Source of the DNA: Schizochytrium sp. TIO01
Lineage: Eukaryota; Sar; Bigyra; Thraustochytrida; Thraustochytriidae
NCBI GenBank assembly: GCA_004764695.1
Contig: SMSO01000004.1
Location: 895,501 to 959,500 of the forward strand
Direction of reading: 5' to 3'
Length of the DNA: 64,000 nt
Below are positions 21,601 through 31,352 of this stretch, piece after piece. Below the pieces are notes generated by a model, which made no database searches, was not told the DNA's origin, and worked only from the letters and a program-made list of their open reading frames with translations. Both the position numbers and the translations under genes were made by a program. Numbering within the stretch: position 1 is the stretch's first letter; each line of letters starts with the position of its first letter.

Positions 21601-24308
21601 GCGATTGAGTCTCCAGATGGGCCTTTACATCCTTGAACTGAACGCTTGTAAATAATTGGCCCCGGCTTTAAATGAGCATATTCTTGCGCAAGAGGCTCTT
21701 CGGTTTTGTCTTCATCATCCTCCATAAACTTGTCAAGCTCTTCGTCGGCAGATTTCTTACTTTGTCCTTCGCCACGTGTTCTGATAACATCCTTTTCATT
21801 CTTTATCACCTCGGGGTTTTTCTCTAGAAAATGGAGCTTGGGAGCCGCATCTTCAATTCTTAGAGCGCAGTCGTAAACTTTTTCGACCATTTGCATCAGT
21901 GGGTTGCTTTCCTCAAGTGTATAAAACCAGCCCAAAGATGGCAAGCTTTCCAGATATGGTACAGTTTCAGGATCGCCACCCATATCGCTCACTTCTGTCT
22001 GCTTTGGAAGTTTAATTCGACGGAGACCCTGCTTGTGAAATACAGATTTCTCCTGGACTGCAAAGACATGGTCATTTCCGAGATACAAATGCCATTTTGT
22101 CTCGCTTTTGCCGGCTTGTATAAAACGAGGATCAACAGAGTCTAAATTTGGGACACTCTCAGGAAGCCGGCAAAACTCTTCTCCATGTTTTAAATCATAA
22201 ATTCTGTCTTGAACGAAAAGGTAGCTTCCACATGGACTCAACTTTAGAGCCTGAACAGTAAAACCTGGCTCCGAGTATACATACTTCTCGGTCCAGGTTT
22301 TTGTAGCATCATTACGCTCAACCACAGAAAATCCATCTGCAAAGCCAATTGCGCAGACAATCACTCTCTGTGGCTGAGTCAGTTCTCGCGCAGTCAGGCA
22401 AAGAGGGATCCTTTCATCCAGCATGCAAGTGGATTCTAAAAACCCTAATTTTTTCATATCCCATAAACGTAGTGTCCAGTCTTGACCAACACTCACAAGC
22501 TTAGTGGTAGAGATCCAGTAATGCACTCTCATATCCAAATGACCACTAGAAACCCCCCCTTCACCTACAACGTGACCACTTACTCCGTGCACAAGGAACA
22601 CCTCACATGCGCGTGTTGTGATAGCAATTCGAGATCCGTCGAACGACCAGCACACCATTCGCGCACCTGTATCAAGCGAAGGTGCACGAGTCATCTCATC
22701 AAACTCTGCAATTAATTGAACGTTAAAACTCCAAAGTTTAAGATACCCGTTTTTGGATGAACTTGTCGTGAAGCCTCGCGTGCAGACATGTATCGCATGT
22801 AATGGTTCACCTTGGAAAGTTGCTTCTGACCTTGTGACACGGTAACCTTCCAATACATATAGAAGACCATCATTTCCTCCAAGAACAGCGAATTTCGATC
22901 TTGGATGATATGCACAACACAAGAAGTCTGTATCAGGCCGCACGCTGAAACCCACGCGCCGTTGCTCGTTGGCAGAAACATCGATTACTTCCGCCAACCC
23001 CGCAATTCCTCCAACAAGTATACGATCGTCCTCGATATAGCACACTGTTCGAATTGAGCCTGCAGGCAAAGTAAAAACACCCCGACGCTTACTTAATAAA
23101 AAATCTGCCTTTAGCTTACATGATTCTTTAGCTGCATGACCCCGCTCCAAGTCATCTTGTTCCTGCTCAGATTCGCTTTCCAAACTACTACTATCCTCGC
23201 TGTCAGATTTTGACGACTCATCAATACTACTGGCGATTGACCCATCATCGTTCAAATGTGAAAATAGCGGACTTGCTGAACTCCCTTCAGCGAAAATAAA
23301 TACTTGGACATTTCCGTATTTGTCTGCCACGCAAAGCTCAAGCGTGCCAAGTGCCCAGCATAAGGCCACAACCTCGCGAACCGCAATAGTTGCAAGAGGA
23401 TGGATCTGTGGGTAACCCCAAATGACAATTTTCTGCGCACAAGCTGTTGCAATTAAGTTGTGCTCCCAGCTATAAGCTGACGTGAAGATATCTTTTTCAT
23501 GGCACCAGCCTATCCGGTTTTCCTCGCGGCCTTGTCTTTGCGTTGCTTGGACCGAGCTTGAGATAAGCAAGGGCCCCATGGTTCGAACCAGTCGTCCATC
23601 CATCATGAAAAAAGCGTTGGTTGCTCCGCAAGCGCTCTTAACTTTTCCAAGTGTCAATTCTGATCTTTCCATAGAAGGTTGTGCCCAAAGAGGGCGTGTT
23701 GAACAAAATGGCATTGCTTCTCCTCCATGATCTATGAGACCGTCAAACAGCTGAAGCCAGGAGCGCACTCGTAAACACGTATTGTTAATAAAAGCTTTCC
23801 GTGAAAGACGATCATGCGGTGTTGCTCCAAATAAAATATCCACTACAAGTTCTAGCTCAGCAGTGTTTGGCAGTGTAAAACGGCCTCCCCCAAAGCGATC
23901 AATACCAGCACTGCAAGTATCGAGGAGCAAAAATGTCTCGTCGAATGTAAGAGATCCCCGTTTTCGAAAGTCGAATACATCGAAGAGCGCTGCTAAGCGT
24001 GCCTTCCGACTGGTTGCACTAAAGCAGCATGCAGCACCTACTAGCTGTAGGCTGTCGATTCCCATGATACTCTCGGAGCTTACAGCAGGGCAATTCGGCC
24101 CGCATGCCTCCTTTACGCCAAGCAAACGCAAGCAATCTGCAGGGTCCAGCTGAAAGTCAAGATTTCGATGCCTTTCTACCAAGCTCCACATCTCTTTGGT
24201 GCTTAGACCAACCATACAAGCGCATGCACACTGAGCATTGTTTGACACTTCAGGGTTGTCTGAAGTTAATGCTGCATCGCTCTGCTCCCTGCCTTGCACC
24301 AAGCCCAT
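18612..24308 (-). CDS. Giant EF-hand/WD40 repeat protein (EML-like layout)
   Basis: 1898 residues from an ATG at 24308, uninterrupted. Residues ~60-200 contain an EF-hand-like segment (LFDVFDFRKRGSLTFDE near 110-125) that lacks several calcium ligands and so may not bind calcium. Most of the rest is a long series of WD40-type strands, many ending in W-D or similar (TLRLWDMKK, TTVCLWDSD, LTLRRWDVK), enough for several beta-propellers in tandem. Acidic low-complexity stretches (about 358-393 and 851-870) separate propeller blocks. Large EF-hand plus multi-propeller proteins of this kind occur among microtubule- and cilium-associated proteins (EML and CFAP families); I infer a similar scaffold role but see no definite HELP motif. 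The N-terminus MGLVQG might be myristoylated. Members of this layout are often mispredicted because of length; here the frame is intact. Confidence 0.75.
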   Translation of the reverse strand: MGLVQGREQSDAALTSDNPEVSNNAQCACACMVGLSTKEMWSLVERHRNLDFQLDPADCLRLLGVKEACGPNCPAVSSESIMGIDSLQLVGAACCFSATSRKARLAALFDVFDFRKRGSLTFDETFLLLDTCSAGIDRFGGGRFTLPNTAELELVVDILFGATPHDRLSRKAFINNTCLRVRSWLQLFDGLIDHGGEAMPFCSTRPLWAQPSMERSELTLGKVKSACGATNAFFMMDGRLVRTMGPLLISSSVQATQRQGREENRIGWCHEKDIFTSAYSWEHNLIATACAQKIVIWGYPQIHPLATIAVREVVALCWALGTLELCVADKYGNVQVFIFAEGSSASPLFSHLNDDGSIASSIDESSKSDSEDSSSLESESEQEQDDLERGHAAKESCKLKADFLLSKRRGVFTLPAGSIRTVCYIEDDRILVGGIAGLAEVIDVSANEQRRVGFSVRPDTDFLCCAYHPRSKFAVLGGNDGLLYVLEGYRVTRSEATFQGEPLHAIHVCTRGFTTSSSKNGYLKLWSFNVQLIAEFDEMTRAPSLDTGARMVCWSFDGSRIAITTRACEVFLVHGVSGHVVGEGGVSSGHLDMRVHYWISTTKLVSVGQDWTLRLWDMKKLGFLESTCMLDERIPLCLTARELTQPQRVIVCAIGFADGFSVVERNDATKTWTEKYVYSEPGFTVQALKLSPCGSYLFVQDRIYDLKHGEEFCRLPESVPNLDSVDPRFIQAGKSETKWHLYLGNDHVFAVQEKSVFHKQGLRRIKLPKQTEVSDMGGDPETVPYLESLPSLGWFYTLEESNPLMQMVEKVYDCALRIEDAAPKLHFLEKNPEVIKNEKDVIRTRGEGQSKKSADEELDKFMEDDEDKTEEPLAQEYAHLKPGPIIYKRSVQGCKGPSGDSIASLGSQGLLAYAASDMIVLAKSRNYHVRYLQMLAQVVSLRSCPCSAPGLWWLAACDTMRAMVWQISEDGSDCKVCFFVRLEGVSQIDINPSGLITAVCARNMATTWRLEKPQLSNEELDFRHGPTPLARFPLIAQKSTISTLKAHGSCNVSLAELDKETGLLWIHHAHGREYERVAIEHSCKVTCIWGDWCGDQKGSLWRLDSDEARLILIEAKAHDGVGVKLLRDFVSVSEKSVIRVWSAQGDLKHIFDNFKVRIDSICRRGLVGDGHRVLKLLKESEQVASAHTKVRVVCFGRNNLWATIGEQDTTVCLWDSDFQLINEIRLDDRPDAVCTCVSFSHDGDVLAIGTNMGSVSVRSIESKLEDELVRLRCGDGSPPSSIQCLAFSPSKTGSDSYRFVVARADGVMSFYDSRYAQVRQSLTPSGIQWRWPPDTVQFADDCEIVRLLDQNKRECYADSVSANPIPEERLEKTWITAEPVDEVQVHLSVLKHSFMDLKLDETITFGTSLVENARREGRKAVLGITHNVPRQFNARGELIRVGGDCATGMDMNLLSQRCIGTVCPGTIVACNFSSDASKIAIVSQKPSLAVVFDTVSGEPCGPPHALQNTLAIESMAVSVRGDLAIVGRKLDHLMEEDGKINESDTQEEEVVEKGSLVVVFVGALSGMQLEHQVLADLSKRVQDEDAPSRRTGCTFVDRYSFICIGVCPSNMHLPIFGVHEGTLRCAQLEAFDAEITCVAPGLLGDAQGQVLFLQGQNFGKVHPVLAHPGATISALSNQASTEIWASGDSIGRVRVWKDRMCLAELRMDASSKYLAVDIEGVRVVNDSHEFIVEDPERRRELSFLGHTKSCVSATLSTCGQFAYTASRDLTLRRWDVKTATVVSTANLDNLITSMAQSGDRLYLITEDNLLQALDAVHLDLLHEIKLPRPNLREVARVNDNYGVMTLIDRDAKQTFILHTDSFKTAGPYPFSAQGPAQDYGTARVLLRGSVCIVFEGTD

Positions 24309-25546
24309 GCTTGCAAGTTGTTGCCTCGATTCCTTCTACCTTATCAACTCTGCTAGAGCTGCCAAGATGGAGTAGGGAAACTACTACAACACCGTACTGC
24401 TGCCTTGCGTGCTTTGCTCTCAGGGTTTCAACTAAGAGCTCAAGGGCCATGAGTCTGCTTTCCTTGGATCAACTTTGGGCCATGCAAGTTAAGGCAAGAA
24501 CTTTGTTTGCCAGCCCAAAATCCCGCAATTAATTTGGGTCTCTGCCAAGGAGACCTATTTCTTCGATTGACATCTTTTGCTTTGTATTCCTCCTTTCTAA
24601 AGCTACCATTCCCATAGACTAGCGTTACTGCCTTCATTATGTGTTCCCGTAGTCCCACTGGGAGTGTACTTTTAATGTCAATTATTTAATGTTCGCCTTA
24701 TGGTACCTGCTATGACCGATGATGAGCAAACTATCACCCAACACGTACAAGAAAGGATAGTTAAGCTTCGTCACCAGTATGTCTTCATGTGCATGGGTAA
24801 ATTAAATGAGCAGTGCCACGCTTGATCCAATGGTGGCAGTCTCTTCCGTCCCCCAACGGCCCTTGAAAAAAAAAAAAAAAAAAGCAAACTGCCTCAGGCA
24901 CACTTGCGCAACCCATTTTCAACGTAACGGATACCATGTCACAATTTCACAGATAAAATGATAGCTAGATTGCTTTTTAATTTTGTGACTAAAATCAGTC
25001 AAAACGACCATACTCAGAAGCTCGGGGTTTCTATGAAGGGAGAGCAATTTGGGTGACGCACAGGTACATCCGTAGAATGGCGCAGAGACATTCCCGCTCA
25101 AGGTAAAAAGAATTATGGAAAGAAAAACATGACAAGTTTAGGTTTCTGATCTGGTGCTTTAGATGGTAGAAGATTCAGTAATAACGATACTAGTGGGTGA
25201 ACATCGGTGGGAAAATTACTTTGTAATCGTTGACTTGAAAGTCTTAGGAAGGGGTATTCAACATTATAGTTTTCTAGCCTGGTGGTCAAGCAAGCCTGCG
25301 GAAACGAGAAAAAATGAATACAAGGTTCGGACACTTATTTTAGTAGGCTTATTCCTTACCTTATTTTCTTACAACAGCTATTGTGAACTATTTGCTGTAG
25401 CTCCGAAAACAGTGCACCGGACGTACAAGTTGCGAATCGAGTCAGTGCTGTGCTCATTCTCAATTCGCGAAGGCTTTTCAGCCGACTAATGCGCGTGGAA
25501 AGGCCACAAGCATTGACGCACTAGCGCTTTGCACGTGGCCGGCAAC
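24309..25546. other. Divergent intergenic region
   Basis: Lies between the WD40 gene (-) and the two-domain channel (+). No supported gene. Contains an 18-base A run at 24866-24883. Open frames of 60-108 codons are on both strands without recognisable features. Confidence 0.5.
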
Positions 25547-28375
25547 ATGGCTGCAGCAGCTGCGATTGCTGCAGCGCAGCGGAACACCCGAAGGAAAGCT
25601 AAAGAAGCAGATAAAGAAGCACGTCGAAACGCGCGCCGGATCAAGAAGGAGCGCAATGGTATAAGTGAAGGACTTAGTGTGGAGAGCAAACAGATTGTAG
25701 GTTATGCCAAGGAAAATGTGAATCAAGATCCTATGGCACAACTCTCAAGCACAGATTCAGAGGATTCTTCAACCTCTACACCTAGTAAACTTGCTCTCAG
25801 GGGGCCGTACGGTCGTCTTGCACATTTCTGCAAAACCCTGTCTCATGCCGATAGCTTCAATGGCTTCATTATTTTTGTTATCCTCATTGCCGGTGTTCTT
25901 GTTGGATTACAGAGCTACCCCGCCATGGAGCAGAATACTGCGGTTTCTATTATTGATAAATGCGTACTAATCACGTTCTGCGCTGAGTGTGTCATTAAAA
26001 TCATTGCAGAGTATAGCAGACCATGGCGATATTTCACTGGAAGCGAGTGGAAATGGAATGTGTTTGACTTTACCATAGTGTTCATGTCTCTCCCTATCTT
26101 TAATTGGGGTTCATCTATTGCTCTTTTACGACTCGTTCGTCTAATGCGTCTTATAAAGCTGGTCAAGCGAATCCCGCAGCTCTACATGATTGTAATGGGT
26201 CTCATGGGTGGTATGCGCGCGATCATGTACATTCTGGTTTTGCTATTGCTCATTTTTTACATGTATAGTGTTGTTGGATTTTATTTGTTTGCTGAGAATG
26301 ACCCCTTTCAGTTTGGTGACATTTGGAAAGCAATGGTTACCTTGTGGCGGGTCTCAACTTTTGAAGACTGGACTGATGTTTTGTACACCAACTACTACTC
26401 ATGCGCTGTATATCCCGGAAATATATATATCGACGAGGTTTCTCTCGATCCCGAGAGCTATGGCAGAGCAGGGGAGCTTTGGGCGTGCACTAATCCCGAG
26501 GCACAGGAGTTACTGTCCGTACTATATTTTATCAGTTTTGTGTTTGTGTCTTCCCTTGTTATGCTCAGTCTCTTTGTCGGTGCTGTAACTATGAGCATGA
26601 CAGAGAGCATGGAAGAGTTGAACGAAGAAAAGGAAGCTGTTCGCCGTGAGCAGGCTCTTGCAAAGGCTCGGGAGCGTGCACTTTTAAGATCTGGTACTGA
26701 TACATCATTGAATAAAAGTAATAGCGAGGATTCCCCACAGCGCATTGCTTCAGATGTATTCACACTAACTAAAAGGGTTTCCATGCTCATAAAGGCAGCA
26801 TCCCGAAGTTCTCTGACTAAAATTACACCCTTAGTAAACCAAAATTCTTTGGACGAGAATGTTTTGGTCAGTGAAACACCGATAAAACAAAATACTGAAC
26901 CTTCAATTCATTCTTCATCGAAACTTTCTGCTGAAAAATATCTTACGGCTTCTGGAAAAGTGAAGCCCATGGGTTCCTCTGCACAACTGCAGAGAGCTCC
27001 TACTATGTTATCACGGATGTTCAGTGCTAACATGTCACAAACAGAGACAGATCTCTTTGACGATGCAGAGATTCACCACTTGCGTTCGTTAATTCTTCGT
27101 GCTACAGGAATCGAAGATATCAAAAGGAAGAGTAAAAATGTTGAGGACGAGGCGCCAGCACATGGTGCTATAATCACTGCATACATTTCACTTGCTGCAC
27201 GCTGTGAAAAGGTTGTACAAAGTTCGTATTTTGTAAACTTTATTACGTTTATTATCGTATGTGCAGGCATCCAAATTGGTGTGTCAACTTTCCCACAAAC
27301 AACCCAAGCACAGAAACTTCTCAAAGTTACAGATGGTATTATTTTAGGAATTTTCGCTCTTGAAATTCTTCTTAAAACTATCGCTGCTGGTCTAAAACCC
27401 TGGCACTTTTTCTATTTTAGAGGTGCAAATGGGTGGAATATATTCGACTACATCGTGGTTGTGGGCAGTCTGATACCCGGTTCAGGGAGCACGCTGACTA
27501 TTCTGCGGCTCTTGAGGCTTCTCCGTGTGTTAAAGCTGCTGAGAGCATTGCCCGAATTGCAGATTATCGTGGTGGCACTAATCAACGGTATTGGTTCCAT
27601 CAGCTATATTGCTCTTATTTTGTTTATGGTGTTTTACATTTTCGCTATCGCAGGTCAAATTCTCTTTGCAGAAAATGATCCTTTACATTTTGGATCGCTT
27701 CATATCGCACTAATAACTTTGTTCCGAAGTGCAACCCTGGAGGACTGGTCTGATCTTGCATATATTTCAATGTACGGATGTAATCAGTTTGGATACAATG
27801 GCTTTGAGGCGCTTTGCGAATCTCCAAAAGCATTGGGTGCAGTCGCTGCTCTATATTACATTCTTTTTACACTTATCGGAGGTCTAGTTCTCATGACGCT
27901 GTTTATCGGTGTGGTAACCATGAGTATGGAGGAGGCCTCCCAAGATCAAAAGGACCATGATGCTGTCATGGACAGAGCTCAGAGGATTTGTGAGGCTTCC
28001 AACATTCCTAAAGAGATTTTCTTATTGTATGAGGAAATCTTCAATACAATCGATTATGATGGAGGAGGATCGATTGATGAGGAAGAGCTAGCGATTGGTT
28101 TTATTGCAATTGGTGATGTCTTCTCTAAAGCAGAAATTCGAGAAATGGTTGCTCGAGTGGACGATGACAACAGTGGAGAACTTGACCTCGCGGAGTTCAT
28201 TGAATTCATGACTGTTTTCAAAGAAGAGTTCCTTCAGCGTACAGATGGGACTGGAGACATTCGCTTGGCGCGAAATTTTCAGAAGAGGTCACAAGACGCT
28301 GTTAACATCACCGCATCAGAAACATCTGTTATTTCAATAGAGAATATGGAAGAAGCAGAAGGCACTGAGCTTTGA
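25547..28375 (+). CDS. Two-domain voltage-gated cation channel with EF hands
   Basis: 942 residues. The open frame extends six codons upstream to a TTG, but the ATG at 25547 (AACATGG context) is the likely start. The N-terminus is Ala/Lys/Arg-rich. Two six-helix ion-transport domains follow (about 90-360 and 555-790). Both S4 helices carry five basic residues at every third position (LLRLVRLMRLIKLVKR near 190-208; LRLLRLLRVLKLLR near 648-668), so both should sense voltage. Pore filters are TFEDWTD (271-277) and TLEDWSD (730-736), resembling Ca-selective engineered or natural single-domain channels rather than two-pore channels. Two canonical EF-hand loops lie at the C-terminus (836-847, 872-883), suggesting Ca feedback. 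Plant TPC1 has EF hands between the domains instead. A plasma-membrane Ca or cation channel is inferred. Confidence 0.88.
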   Translation: MAAAAAIAAAQRNTRRKAKEADKEARRNARRIKKERNGISEGLSVESKQIVGYAKENVNQDPMAQLSSTDSEDSSTSTPSKLALRGPYGRLAHFCKTLSHADSFNGFIIFVILIAGVLVGLQSYPAMEQNTAVSIIDKCVLITFCAECVIKIIAEYSRPWRYFTGSEWKWNVFDFTIVFMSLPIFNWGSSIALLRLVRLMRLIKLVKRIPQLYMIVMGLMGGMRAIMYILVLLLLIFYMYSVVGFYLFAENDPFQFGDIWKAMVTLWRVSTFEDWTDVLYTNYYSCAVYPGNIYIDEVSLDPESYGRAGELWACTNPEAQELLSVLYFISFVFVSSLVMLSLFVGAVTMSMTESMEELNEEKEAVRREQALAKARERALLRSGTDTSLNKSNSEDSPQRIASDVFTLTKRVSMLIKAASRSSLTKITPLVNQNSLDENVLVSETPIKQNTEPSIHSSSKLSAEKYLTASGKVKPMGSSAQLQRAPTMLSRMFSANMSQTETDLFDDAEIHHLRSLILRATGIEDIKRKSKNVEDEAPAHGAIITAYISLAARCEKVVQSSYFVNFITFIIVCAGIQIGVSTFPQTTQAQKLLKVTDGIILGIFALEILLKTIAAGLKPWHFFYFRGANGWNIFDYIVVVGSLIPGSGSTLTILRLLRLLRVLKLLRALPELQIIVVALINGIGSISYIALILFMVFYIFAIAGQILFAENDPLHFGSLHIALITLFRSATLEDWSDLAYISMYGCNQFGYNGFEALCESPKALGAVAALYYILFTLIGGLVLMTLFIGVVTMSMEEASQDQKDHDAVMDRAQRICEASNIPKEIFLLYEEIFNTIDYDGGGSIDEEELAIGFIAIGDVFSKAEIREMVARVDDDNSGELDLAEFIEFMTVFKEEFLQRTDGTGDIRLARNFQKRSQDAVNITASETSVISIENMEEAEGTEL

Positions 28376-28840
28376 AACTTGGCTTATGTATCGAAAAAGC
28401 TAACATTGGGTAGTTTGTATTACGGAAATAAAGAATCTTATATAGAGTATTATGAGTGGTTTTATCAACCGAAGGAGTTGTCCAGGCCCAGCACTTGCAG
28501 AACAATTGAGCTCTCTCATATCTTTCAAATGTTGTAGAGTTTTCTGTTGATCATCATACCCTTACATTCCTACAAGCGCTCCTTTCTAGGAAGCGTTAGT
28601 CTAGACGCCTGGTCCCTAGACAGATTTTCAATTCCCAGAGGTCAGGAGAAGGGGAATGTAAATAGTGCTGGCAGATATCATACAGCGAAGGCAATTTTTT
28701 AATTTTTTTTCCTTTTACCTAAAAGAGGATACTTGAGGTGTAGAAAGCTCGAAGTACAACATCTTATTTTAAACTATGATAAGTCAGAGAGTACATCCTC
28801 GGTAGTGGGGAGGGGTGTCCATTTGAGGGTAAATAAAAGT
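28376..28840. other. Convergent 3' intergenic region
   Basis: Short region between the 3' ends of the channel (+) and POLE2 (-). T-rich run at about 28697-28712. Nothing else seen. Confidence 0.5.
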
Positions 28841-30506
28841 CTAATCTGTCATTTCGGTGCCATCTGCATTCTCATCAGGCTCTTCTTCCAGCTCGATCCT
28901 AGAAAATTGGGCAGACTTTGTAGCCGGAGAGTAGAACACAAATGATGCATCAAGTGCGAAAGACCCAGGGTTGAGGATGGTAGATCCATCATGTTTGGTG
29001 ATTGTTTGTGCAGAAGTCTCTGCAACAACTAGTGTAGTAGGTTGGGGATAGAGGCGAAGAGCATGATCCCACGCGTGATGGATTGGCCTTGCGTGTACCG
29101 GTAGAGGACACAAGTGGGATTGCTGCAAATAAGTCCGTGCCTGATGCTCTGCCATGCTCCACTTAGACTCGTCTGGTTCGCACACGCAGAACCGACGCAT
29201 TTTACGAAGCATCTCCTCACGAAAGAGCACGACTTCCTGGGTCAAGTATTTGATTCGACAAGGGTTCGTTGGAAAACTTGAACTTTGCATTTGGCACAAC
29301 TGATTGAATCATTTGCTCGAGGTCTCGTGTAAAGAATTTTGGAAGTGCGTGTTGAGGTAAATTTCCTGCGTTCGCAACTGGATCACGCGGCCCGGGCATG
29401 ATCACAAATGTAGAGCTTTCCAACAAACGTGGTACCTCAACAAGAAGATCTCCTAGCTTTGTCATAAGGCTTTTGTACTCCTTAGCGCTACACTGACCAT
29501 CTCCTTCGCCGAACGGAAGAGAGCAAAAGTTGCCCATGAAAGCAAACAAAAGGGGTGCTTCGTCCAAATCTTCGTAAGCTTGTAGCATCCGACGAAGGCT
29601 AGCGACAACCGTGGGGTTGTCGAGGTGAATTTCAGAGACTATGACAAAGGCCGCTTCCTCGTGGGCAGCCTCAAGTTTTCGCATATTCTCTATCGTGCTT
29701 TCTGGTAAAGGGTCGCCACCTCGTACAAAGTCAAGGTTTCCATGAGCTGCAAGTGAATCAGCGCGATCTTCTACGGGAGGTGCCATGATACTTTCTGCCA
29801 CTAGAACGCCTTCTGAAAGTTCGCCCTCTACCAGAACAATGGAGCCTTCCATAATGAGGCCAGGGCCGACACGTGCATTCTTCAAGTCTAGTTCAACTTT
29901 GCCATTCAGGTCTTCAAGGCACAACTTTCCATCACTAGATCGGGTGATCATACCAAGAACGCAACTGTTAGAGATGCCAGAGGCAGCCAAACTTTCGATT
30001 TGCGTGAGCTGGATATAAACACCATCGTTGGACCCAGCCCTCACCCGGCGTCTTGAGGGATCAAGTGAAGTCGCCCCGACGACAGGCGGCGCAAATGCAG
30101 GGTTTCGGAGCACACGTTGCTTGATGAGGGTCAATCTATCACGGAGTGCATCGATACGACCCTTAGCGTTAAGTTCCACTGGCGCTTCGTAAAAGACTCG
30201 TCTCGTCATATTCCAGTGAAATGCAGGCATGTCAAATGCGCTAATTACCTCTAGATTCGCTTGCTCCATCTCCGCGTCTTCTTGCGAGAGATCTCGCACC
30301 ACCTCGCGCACAACATCTCTATTCACTGGCTGTCCAGCTTTCGTACGCGCCTTGATAGCGTCCATAATAATCCTCAGCGAGTCAAGGGCATTTTCTTCTC
30401 TTCGCAAAACTGACTCAAGCGCATGTACCGCTTCCGGTCTCACGCTCAACCCGCTTAGTCGAAACTCCTTCTGGATGGACCTCTTTAACTTGAGGTCACT
30501 CGACAT
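28841..30506 (-). CDS. POLE2: DNA polymerase epsilon subunit B (with apparent frameshift)
   Basis: Second subunit of the leading-strand replicative polymerase (POLE2/Dpb2), a non-catalytic calcineurin-like phosphoesterase fold preceded by an OB fold. The frame opens at a GTG at 30518, but the ATG at 30506 is the likely start. The N-terminal part matches the family's small helical domain, including FDMPAFHWN. The frame breaks near the A4 run at 29273-29276: the first frame stops at 29217, while a second frame (to 28841) continues with the family's conserved TNPCRIKYLTQEVVLFREEML and ends TEMTD. Removing one base from the run restores a 554-residue protein, close to the ~527 of the human subunit. 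A sequencing error is the simplest cause; a programmed shift or true mutation is possible. As an essential gene it should be intact. A TATATAAA lies ~30 bases before the ATG. Confidence 0.9.
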
Positions 30507-31352
30507 CTTGGTCTCCACTTGGTACGTGTCCCAGTTTTATATATTTCCTTCGTCCAGCCCGACCCTTAATCAACTCGACAGTCCCAAACGTACGAAGTTC
30601 TACACTGTCAGTTGAGCCTTTGCTCGCTCCATCGATCAATCACAGTCGATATAGGTACTCTCGACATTCTCTCGCTCTTACTTTCTGAATACCCACACGG
30701 TGGTCGTTAGGTCATACCGTTCCCAATGTTCTACCCGTTCCCTCTGTTCCCATATATGAAGGTTTCATGTAACTTACAAAGTGTAACGATTTGGCGAAAC
30801 CGACAGAGTCTGGTACTGCTTGGAAAGGTCCCGCAGGCACGCCGGCTTTTGCCTGAAGTATCTAGACTAGAGTAGAGTACTGCGTAGAAAGCTACCCTCA
30901 CAAAGGGATGAGGAACACTATTCAGAGAAAGCGGGCGTCGATGAACTCAGATAGGCACTACAAACTGCTTAGGTAGATATGCCGCTTGCAGGACTCGTTT
31001 AATGGGTTGCATGTCATTGTAAAACTCGTCTTTGACAATTGTAAATATGCCCTTTTTGCTCTCTTTTGGCCTTTTTAGTAGCCTAGTAGTTGGCTAGGAG
31101 ATAGTGTTAGGAGTAATCATGTAGTTTGGGGATCCGAGTCTCTTCTTCTCTGGGGTGGATAAACTCGATCAGCGTCGAGTCGAGGACGCCACGGACCTTT
31201 GGCGCCCTTGTCACAGGCGTAGTCAACACGAAGAGTCACGGAGGAGTGTTGGATAGCTCCGCCTGAGCCGACTGATATCGTAGACCTTAGATTCGGATTC
31301 AGAAGCCTTTAGGAGTTCGTGACTTGGTGTTGCAGGAAGGCAGACAATAGCC
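30507..31352. other. Divergent intergenic region POLE2 / NTF2-like gene
   Basis: About 850 bases between divergent genes. Apart from the TATA-like element near POLE2, nothing specific is seen; no open frame of note. Confidence 0.5.
30536..30543 (-). promoter_or_regulatory. TATA-like element of POLE2
   Basis: TATATAAA on the minus strand, 30-37 bases before the POLE2 ATG. The same octamer sits at the same distance before COX20. If functional, transcription would begin only a few bases before the start codon. Confidence 0.4.

Noticed and set aside
24866-24883. A18 run as a retroposed poly(A) tail
   Set aside because: No gene-like sequence or target-site duplication could be seen to its left.
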